The notes beneath the pieces were generated by a model that searched no databases, was not told the DNA's origin, and saw only the letters and a list, made by a program, of their open reading frames with translations. A DNA stretch of 64,000 bases. Source: Hydrangea macrophylla (Eukaryota; Streptophyta; Magnoliopsida; Cornales; Hydrangeaceae). A program made the translations under genes and the position numbers. Every line of letters starts with the position of its first letter. The stretch's first letter is position 1. Location of the stretch: NCBI GenBank assembly GCA_033977485.1, contig CM066984.1, forward strand, positions 32,531,501-32,595,500, in the 5' to 3' direction. Positions 55,678 through 64,000 of the stretch are shown here, piece after piece.

Positions 55678-58600
55678 CTAACAATATTCGGATCGAAACA
55701 CCAAAGTAGTAAAATGACAATATGTGAAGACTACTCCTAACAATATTCGGATCGAAACACCAAAGTAGTGAAATGTTTCATGGGGTCGCACTGTGTTCAT
55801 CATCATCTTCTTCATCACCATCGTCCTTCGGTTCTTGGTCAGCATTAACTGGCTTCTCTGGGTCAAATAGCGTCCGGCCATAGGATCTATTGGACGGGTG
55901 TCTCTGGGCCCACCTTTGTGACCCATTGCCAGCATTGGTGGTGGGGGCAGTAAACCTGCTCTGAAGAGTAGGCGCTGGACATGATCTGAAGGCTGGGCAC
56001 CAGCTGATAACCAATACCTGCAGACACAGTATCAAACATACACATCTTTTTCTCATTTAGTTAAAACTTTGTGTACATAATCTGAAAATAGCTCTTCAAG
56101 ATCGCCTAATGCAACTAACAAAAAGGTCGTCATTTTCTTTCTTTAATTTATTCTGCCTATATATTTTGAAATTTCTAATCACATCATATCTATAAACAAA
56201 GAAAGTCATTAAAATGCTCAATGATTCAAAAAGAGCAGGAAAAAAAATCAATTTTCACGAGCATTAATTAAAACATCTTTGAAGACATGCAAACCTAAGA
56301 TCCAGGTTTCAAACGAGTAAAACCCACTTTTGACCATCTATCCTTGTAAGTGTATCTTGAAACGAGCACGTATTCACACGTGTTTCAAGAGTTTTTGATG
56401 CATTCCCTTACAACAAATGCTTCATGTGTTCTTGTACAACTATGGAAAAATACAATTCAGAGGCTATGGATGTCCTCCTCACCGTCAGAGTTTTAATAAC
56501 CATCGCTTTGCCTTGTCATTTTTTAGAAACACCTATAATTAACAGAAATTCGAAGATATAATTATGTATGAATTAGATATAAAGAGTGAATTCTTCATGG
56601 CTTTTCAAGTGCTCTGATGATGACACAATGATAAACTGAACAAAGAAACTAAAAATACGATTAGCGAGAAAATAGCTGGAAGAATTGAAATAAAATTACT
56701 TCCAAGATTTGCAAGAAAATTTTGATCTCTGATACAACTGACTCATTTAGCATGTCTAGAGAGAGTAAAAATTGGCGGAAGGTTTTGATATAAGAGCATG
56801 TACAGATAGGACATCACTTCTTAAATTCAAAAGAATGAAAAAGAACCACTTATTCTAATCAAAATACATCACATATACATTAAAAAACATTAGCAAACAG
56901 ATCATAAAATATATCCAGATAAGATAACCAATTACATATGCATAAAGGAAAGTGTTGCAGATGAAATTAACATACTGCAACTTCTGAGTCCAGATCTTTG
57001 CTATTAACATCCTAGACATTATATAAAAATGAACTAATGTAAAAAAATTATTGTCTTTCACCACTGACTAAATAGTTCCCTGAAATATGCCATAGAAGCA
57101 ATTCACTGGAAGAATCTATTACCTATTTACGATGGTTCACAATTCAGGAATGGAAAAACCAGAACACAATCATCCAGAACACAATTTTTTTAAACTGATG
57201 GTTCACAATTCAGGAATGGAAAAGGCAGCAAACAAGGAAAGTGAGAATTTATCAAAAATTGTTGGAACTCAAATAAATGAAAACAAAAAGAAAATAATCA
57301 TAAATATCTACTTGATTCCCCTCATGTTTTAGCTATGTAGCACAGGTACGGATACGAGACACGGGTACGACATGATACGGGTACAGGGGTACGGCAAATC
57401 CTAAAAAATGTTGGGTACGAGTATGGCTAGGGTACGAAGAATAAATACTATTTTTTTTTAATACTAATATAATACTAATAAAAAACAAGTTCAAATAATC
57501 ACATAACAAGAACCATAATTGTTGTAACAAGATTGTTTAACCATTAAAGATCAACATTACAAATCCATCCATATCAAGATTGTTTCACTATTACTAAATC
57601 ATTCACAAGGACCATAAGCATAACAAGTTGCTATAATTAAACATCATTGCATCAACAATATCACTACCAAATCATAAAAACAAGAAGTCCAAACACAAGA
57701 AAAGAAAAGATTCATCCTAAAAAAGGGCACAAAACCACAATCCTAAAAAAAAGGCAAAAAAATCATTTACAAAAAAACCACCGTGCTGTATCAGTGCCGA
57801 ACCCATGTCATATCCTAGCCGCAAACTGATAAAAAGTTGAATTAAATAAGCGGACATGTGTCGGATACGTACCCTCGCGTGTCGGTGTCCGAACCGGGTG
57901 GACATGAGCAGAGCCACTCAATAAGGGCTCGAAGCTCGGCTCGATAAAGGCTAGGCTCGGAACATGATCGATTAAGGCTCGCGAGCAAGCTCGTGAAAAA
58001 GCTCATTAATAGGTTTGATAAAGAGTTTGTATAATGATTTATATATATATATATATATTTGTTATAAAGCTATATAATTTTAGAGAAAATAAGACAAACC
58101 TCGTAAATAGGCTTGATAAATGACTAATTTATCATTAAACTATATAGTTTTTAAGGGCGCGCGAAAAAAGCTCATTAAAAAGCTCACGATCACTTAAAAG
58201 CTCAGCTCATTTGAGCTCGCGATGTGAAAAAGCTTGCGAGCAAGCTCGGCTCGGCTCGTGTCCACCCCTTATATACCCAGTACGAGTACGGGGAAATCGC
58301 TACTAGATGTGATTCCAAGAGCTGAACGAGAATGAATACCACACAGAAGAGTCAAGACCAGGCTCCCTAATGGAATGTTTAACCGATCCATTCTGGATCG
58401 ACTGATTTGGTACGAAAGTTGTAACATGGGAAAACCACGGAAAACACGACTTATTTGAATAACTCGGTGACCTACGAATTGTAGAAGTAGGATATTTGGC
58501 AAGCAATAAGCACTTAGATAGTACAATTTAAGTGTACCATCTTCTTTTTCATTTCGAGGAAAAAGTGTGGAAGAAAAAGGAAACAACAGAGGGATCCGAA

Positions 58601-61600
58601 TCGAACCTAAATGGGAATGTGATGTAACCTGGCTCTTCAAATGATTTCAACAAACACGTGGCGGGCAAAATAGTTGAGGCAGAAGTTCAATTAGAGGAGA
58701 GAAGGAGAAGAATAGATAAATAGAGGAGAATATGTTCCAATTCAGAAACTAGAGAGATAGGACAGAAGAAGATATTCCAATCCAGGAACTACAGAGCAGA
58801 ACAAGAAAAGAAAATTCTCAAAAGAGAAATATGTATTTCATTCATCAAAGCTTCCTTTCTCAAATGGAGATTACAATCATTTATAGGACTAGGAAACTTG
58901 TCCACAAAGAAAAGTAAACTAAGGAAATAAAAAGAAACTCAGAAACTATAATAATGGTAGAAATCTAATCCTATCATATAAGGAAATAAATAGAAATTCG
59001 TTTTTCTCTTTCAATGCCTAATTTGACTCTCTATATGACTTGAAAATCAAATCTTATACTTCCCAAAACAAACCTAACCTATAAGGTAACATATTAGAAG
59101 TCAAATTCCATCATTAAGGCCTAAAGCTAGCTAAAAGATAGAGAATAAAGCCTATGGAACTAAAAAACAAAAATTACAACTAAAATAAAAATACGTAAGA
59201 ATTTTGTAGTTAATGTTGTCCTCTTGCCCTACATCCATCTCCCCCACTTGAAAAGAACTTGTCCTCGAGTTCACGTCGTAGTCATGAAATCTTCCGCTGT
59301 AAGTGAATAGGTACATTGAATACAATCGTTCCTTCAGCTTCCTTGCATGATTATATTCACTCACCTGGAGCGTGAGGTTCCTTTTCTCTTGAAAATTTAA
59401 TTTGTTCACAATATCCACCAAATAAGGATTGAAAAAGAAATCAAATCTTTCAACTCCAATAAAATCACAATCTTGTACAACCTTGGGGATTATGGGGCAA
59501 CCCTCTTGAAGATGAAAACCACGAATTGACAATGCATGTCGATTTTCAATAACAGGATTCTTGATAACAGGCACATGAATGGAATCCAAGCTATGAACCG
59601 ACTGTTTTGAAATTTCCACATCATTGCTATTCTTAACATCCTTTTTCTCAACAACTTTTATAGCTAAAACATGACCTTCTTTTTAAAAAATTGGTGATGT
59701 AACACCCACATCCTTATCTTCAATTTTATTTTGTGTAAACCCAAAAACACATTCACAAGAGTCTTTATTATTTAGTTCAAGAGTAATTACCTCTTGTTGT
59801 AATGTATTCTCCTCATCCACCATAATAGAATCACGTATTGCCTTCGTTTTGTCTTCCACGATTTTCCAATATTTCGTAGGCAAATCTTTGCATCATGACA
59901 TTCATTATTACTGGCCATGAACAAATACGATTCTTACCTTGACGTGTTCTATGCTTTCGTAATGAATCCCATCAATACATGACTTTCCCTTCAAACGTAC
60001 TCGAAGCATAATAACAATCAAATCCTTCTCCAAGTCTTAAATTTTCAATACAACCATCTAGATCATGTATCCAATAATAAAAGTCCTCAAAACAAAACTC
60101 ACCATTAAAATTAGGAAGACTTCTATAATTAATTAAAACTTGTTCATCGGAATCACCATTGACTTCAAATACAAGAAAGTTTGCAAAGTTTTCATCAATG
60201 TAATTTTCCTTTTCTTTCATCTTTATTCATTCACCAACCAAACAGTCCTTCAAATTTCCCAAAAACTGTTCATCAAACCCACACACATTCACTAAGACTC
60301 TGATACCAAACTGATGTAACTTGGCTCTTCAAATGATTTTAGCAAACACATGGCAGGCGAAATAGTTGAGGTAGAAGTTCAATTAGAGAAGAGAGAGAGA
60401 AGAATAGATAAGTAGAGGAGAATAGGTTCCAATCCAGGAACTAGAGAGATAGGACAGAAGAAGATGTTCCAATCCAGGAACTACATAGCAAAACAAGAAA
60501 AGAAAATTCTCTAAGATAAATATGTATTTCATTCATCAAAAGCTTCATTTCTCAAATGGAGATTACAATCATTTATAGGACTAGGAAACTTGTCCACAAA
60601 GAAAAGTAAACTAAGGAAATAAAAAGAAACTAGGAAACTATAATAATACTAGAAATCTAATCCTATCATATAAGGAAATAAACGAAAATTCATTTTTCTT
60701 TTTTAATGCCTAATTAGACTCTCTATATGACTTGAAAATCAAATCTTATACTTCCTAAAACAAACCTAACCTATAAGGTAACATATTAGAAGTCAAATTC
60801 CATCATCAAAGGCCTAAAGCTAGCTAAAAGATAGAAAATAAAGCCTATGGAACAAAAAATGAAAATTACAACTAAAATAAAAATACGTAAGAATTTTGTA
60901 GTTAATGCAGTCCTCTTGTCCTACATCAGAATGACATGAAAAGTCTTTTTCAAAACCTATCATTAAGGGCATTACGACGATATACGAGAGGAATGGATAA
61001 AATTTCGTGATTGGTGTGGTGGGTAAGATCCGTTTATGATATAGTTCAAGAAAGAGTCGTCTCATTTCTTTACTTCTTCGTTCTTTCTAATTCGTTCACT
61101 TCAAGACTGGTTCTGAATGCCGTGTATCATCATCTTCAACTAACCTCACAGATCCAACTCAATCTTTTACACTGATGTATCATACTCTCTCGACCAGGTC
61201 ATCATAAGAAAAGACTGCTAAATCGTTCCTAAGTAAGAGAAGGAGAAAAGGCACGCTACAACTAAGATAAGCAAACAAGCAATAACACTCACCTTTGAAT
61301 ATCTTTCCTTTCCTGACCAAGTAGAGTAAACAAACAAGCAATAATAGACCCCCCTTTCAATATCTTTCCTTTCCTGACCAAGTACAGTTAACACTCACCT
61401 CTAATTTGCTCACCAATACTTTAAATGGACTGTTCATTTTTTTTTCAAGTAACATATTCCAGGGGCCTTAAAAACTATCAAAGCTGTAAGGCAGTTCCAT
61501 AAGATGCTTAGTTAGAGATAAGTTTCCAACAATTATCAGACAGTTCATCCAAATGCAACATTTCACTGTTAACTTATGAAGAACCCAAAAGTTGGAAACA

Positions 61601-62185
61601 AAGTAACATTATAAAACAACTTACTTCACTCTATCAAAATTTAGACCCATTCTTTTACCACCATCTTGACCTGTAAAAAAAATATATATCAGATACACTG
61701 AAACAATCACTGCTCTTGTAATCTATAATAGGCTGGCCCAGTCTAAAGTTAGTAATACAAAGTCCTAAACAAAGTAAAATTTCAAATTTTTTGTCTTCAA
61801 AGTTCTCAGCAACCAAGCAAATCAGTAAAGGGGATTACCTAGCTAAGAGAAAACCCAATAAAAATAGAAGCAAAATCACATTCTTTGGATTTTTAAAATC
61901 TAAAATGATGCTAAAATTTGATTAAGCAAAGTCCCCAATTCAAACCCTGATAAAATTTAGCACGTTTTATCAGAAAAATCCTACACAGAAGCCTAATTTT
62001 GACATTAAAAAAAAAAAAATGCATTTTCTTTTATTTTCTCGGGAACCAAACAAAGGATTACCTGGTAATGGGTTGTAGTAACCCAAGATATCTAAGTGGT
62101 TGCCATCTCTGGGAGATCTGCTATTGGCGGCCATAACTCGATATAAAGGCTTATTTTTGCATCCGAACCTAATCCTTACCATCAT
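55678..62185 (-). CDS. RPS16: Ribosomal protein bS16, organellar (copy B, altered ends)
   Basis: Exons 62185-62062, 61670-61625 and 56017-55678 have intact GT-AG sites and a continuous frame (124+46+340 nt, 169 aa). Two differences from copy A affect the protein. A 9-base in-frame deletion removes Leu-Ser-Arg from MMVRIR-FGCKNK, in the first beta-strand of S16. A one-base deletion after GRYLT (about 55862) shifts the frame, so the acidic tail is replaced by a longer tail rich in Met, Arg and hydrophobic residues. That tail ends at 55678 and is partly encoded by a duplicated ~60-bp 3' sequence. There are also single changes (SVGAQ to SAGAQ, SDPV to SDHV). The core stays open, so it may be expressed, but function is doubtful. 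It could also be a young pseudogene. Confidence 0.8.
57336..58290. repeat. Composite intronic repeat with GAGCTCG-rich element (copy B)
   Basis: It starts ctatgtagcacaggtacggatacg and contains gtgtcggtgtccgaac. It also contains a ~370-bp element from gggtggacatgagc (57898) to ctcgtgtccacccc (58267), whose ends are inverted and whose interior is gctcg-rich. That inner element looks like a hAT-type non-autonomous transposon. Copy A retains only its right half without the terminal tgtccacccc. Confidence 0.6.
58620..60928 (-). mobile_element. TR-GAG element, copy B
   Basis: LTRs are 58620-59235 and 60312-60928, with target duplicate gaatg (58615-58619, 60929-60933). It is the same insertion as in copy A. 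The primer-binding site (60308-60296) has one change. It lies in RPS16 intron 2, in the same orientation as the gene. Confidence 0.92.
59152..60282 (-). pseudogene. Gag-like protein of TR-GAG element, copy B
   Basis: It reads [40 protein letters not shown] and GFDCYYAS in one frame, where copy A is shifted. It then meets a stop in the MYWWDSL motif (Trp to stop, about 59973). Another frame change follows near 59884, then [20 protein letters not shown], and the C-terminal part is at 59619-59152. The lesions differ from those of copy A. Confidence 0.8.
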
Positions 62186-62806
62186 TTTTATCTGGGTCTT
62201 CTCTTTTTTTTTTTTTTCCCCGTTTTCTTCTCAATTTTCTCTCTTTTGGTGGTGGGGGTGAATATTGATCGTTAATGTACACACACCAAGGTCTAAGAGT
62301 AGGAGGGTTTTGGGCCTTCCAGACTTCAGTGGGTTTTTGGCAACGGGTTTTTAGAGTGTATAATGATAATGGAATTCCAAAATGTAAATAAAACTGTTTG
62401 ACAAACAAAATTATGTGATCCAATCTTTGTGTTAGTCTCAGAAATTTGTGGTGAAATAGTTTTTTAAAATTAAATCACAGAAATGAAAGGTGTGCCAAAC
62501 AGGTCCTTATTCAGATTGGTGCAGCTGTACACTCCATAGACGATGGGGCAGTTTATTGCAACTTATAAGCTGTAACGTCTAGCTTATAGCTTAGAAATAG
62601 CCAAAACAAAGTATTTTGTGTGATTTATAGATTTAGAATTTATAGCTTTTTTCAATTTATTTGAGAAACTTATTTAAAGTTGGGATTGAGGTGCTTTTCC
62701 AATAAATAGCTTATTTTGCAATTTATAAATCATGCACTAGACAATATGGTACTTTAAATTTTCTTTTTACTCACATCAATATGGTGCATTACACTGTGTT
62801 TGGATT

Positions 62807-63121
62807 GTGTAGTACCTGTAATTTCTCTGCATTTAATAAAATGAGTTTTCTGAATTTCCATATCTGGTCTATTATTTTATTTTATTTTATTTGTGTGACT
62901 GTATCAGTGTAATGTAATTACTAATTAGACTGTAAAGTACCGCACCGAATCAACCGTAATTAAACTCAACTTAATACTGTACCTGGACCTGGACATTAGA
63001 AATGATACCCGATTGCACGTAAATCGAGACTGACACACACACTGAGGACATTTGCACACAAATCGTGGTAGTGGCACAAAACCCAAGGTAGGCACCACGG
63101 CCACATGGTGGCACATGCAAC
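62807..63121. other. Unique flank right of copy B
   Basis: No gene or repeat is recognised apart from a short (ttta)n run near 62872. The last eight bases, catgcaac, are the left target duplicate of the next element. Confidence 0.5.
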
Positions 63122-63780
63122 TAGGGCTGCACATGGGTCGGGTCGGGTCGGGTCTCTACAGAACCGAAACCGACCCGATTATGAATGGTTCCATGTTTTG
63201 AGACCCAGACCCGAACCGATGAGGTTTGGACCCGGACCGACCCGACCCAGTAACTTTGGTTCGGGTCGGGTTTGGGTCTGGGCCACAACCCAGTTTTTTT
63301 TTTTTTTTTTTAAATATATATTTTTTCTTATATTTTATTTTATTAGTATTTTTATTTATATTCATTAGTGGATACCTATTCTTCTATGTATAATATATCC
63401 ATTAAAAAAATTGATGAGGGTGAAGAGTCATAAAAATTAATTCCCACCATTAGAAAAGTGGATATAATGTTTTATATATTCATGGATATAATGATGTGCA
63501 ACCTATAAAAGTTCAAATTAATAAAGTGGTTATGTTTTATATATTCATGGATATAATGAAAAGAAAAATGAGTACTTTTTCACCAAAATAAACAATTAAT
63601 TAGCAAAAACAGTTTGTCTATTGGCTGGACCAAACCAAACCCGAACCGACCCAGACCCGACCAGAAATATTTATCTTTTGGCTGGACCCGAACCAGACCC
63701 GACCCATTTCATTTCAGACCCGACCCAATCGGATCGGGTCGGGTCGGGTCTTTGGGTAACGGATTTTTTGTGCAGCCCTA
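63122..63780. mobile_element. 659-bp hAT-type MITE, TSD catgcaac
   Basis: The ends tagggctgcaca and tgtgcagcccta are exact inverted repeats. The 8-bp duplicate catgcaac (63114-63121, 63781-63788) is perfect, as for hAT elements. Subterminal gggtcgggtcgggt arrays face each other, and the AT-rich centre contains T(20) and repeated tggatataatg. No transposase is present. Confidence 0.93.
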
Positions 63781-63788
63781 CATGCAAC

Positions 63789-64000
63789 ACCCTAGACACA
63801 TGTCACTTATACCCTTGCCACTTGTCCACATGTTGGCACTTGTCCATGCATGCAACACCCTAACACATGCATGAAGACACCTAGCAACCACCTAGCTCTA
63901 TTTATATATGCATACACACATACTACACCCTCTTGGACACTTACAATCTGCACATATAGAGAGAGGAAGAGTTAGGAGATTTTAGAGTTCCATGGAGAGA
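63789..64000 (+). other. Right end, possible promoter or LTR start
   Basis: cacttgtccatgcatgcaacaccctaacac repeats part of the MITE flank (63786-63800 and 63845-63862). Then ctatttatatatgcatacac resembles a TATA box (about 63899-63908), followed by a gagagaggaagag leader at the window end. There is too little sequence to name a gene. Confidence 0.3.

Larger units (their letters stand above)
52161..62806. repeat. Segmental duplication copy B (direct repeat of 30930-42966)
   Basis: Same order and orientation as copy A: RECA3 intron 1 part, exon 1, intergenic region, RPS16 with TR-GAG, upstream flank. It keeps empty sites for the SINE and for the two TTA-flanked MITEs of copy A. The left edge abuts a truncated Copia element. 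The right edge is at ttggattg (62806), after which unrelated sequence follows. Confidence 0.95.

Noticed and set aside
1..64000. CRISPR arrays, bacterial operons, riboswitches or rRNA genes
   Set aside because: No regularly spaced identical repeats with unique spacers and no prokaryotic gene order were seen; the tandem arrays have no spacers.

Overview
The window is nuclear DNA of a flowering plant, probably a eudicot (species not identified). The signs are small GT-AG exons of organelle-targeted plant genes (RECA3-type recombinase, RPS16), an Au-type SINE, Tat- and Tekay-type Ty3/Gypsy elements, Copia elements, a MULE, a plant mobile domain (PMD) gene and many MITEs. There are no prokaryotic operons, rRNA genes, free-standing tRNA genes or CRISPR arrays. 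Almost every transposon frame carries stops or frameshifts, so most of the window is old, decaying repeat.

Layout. 1-5124: 3' half of a Tat-type element, comprising integrase, an antisense extra ORF and the 3' LTR. It sits at the very end of the lost 5' LTR of a Tekay-type chromovirus (5125-10998). The Tekay in turn interrupts a Copia element (10999-15320), which is also split by a 2148-bp solo LTR on the minus strand (11701-13848, TSD gttct). 15321-23360: several tandem-repeat arrays, a decayed mudrA-like transposase, an antisense Myb/SANT-like gene and a five-exon PMD gene. 23465-23795: RTE-type LINE tail.

25708-32028 (minus): a RECA3-like mitochondrial recombinase gene with three disabling lesions. 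Its introns hold a TRIM, a 310-bp tandem duplication with a G21 run, an inverted repeat and a SINE.

30930-42966 (copy A) and 52161-62806 (copy B) are direct duplicates. Each holds exon 1 and the promoter side of RECA3 plus a complete three-exon RPS16 gene (minus). Each RPS16 has a gag-only LTR element (TR-GAG) in intron 2. Copy A alone carries the SINE and two large MITEs, and copy B keeps the empty sites. Copy A's RPS16 is intact (139 aa). Copy B's has lost three residues near the N-terminus and has a frameshifted, longer tail (169 aa). Copy B's RECA3 exon 1 is an orphan: the rest of the gene is absent and a truncated Copia element abuts it. Between the copies lie a MITE with a nested MITE, a second Tat element (44102-49728, gag to integrase, dual RNase H) and a minus-strand Copia fragment (49729-52160). 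A hAT-type MITE (63122-63780, TSD catgcaac) lies near the right end.

The only genes likely to be working are RPS16 copy A and perhaps copy B. Shared and unshared insertions allow relative dating: TR-GAG and the 240-bp MITE first, then the segmental duplication, then the SINE and two TTA-flanked MITEs in copy A.
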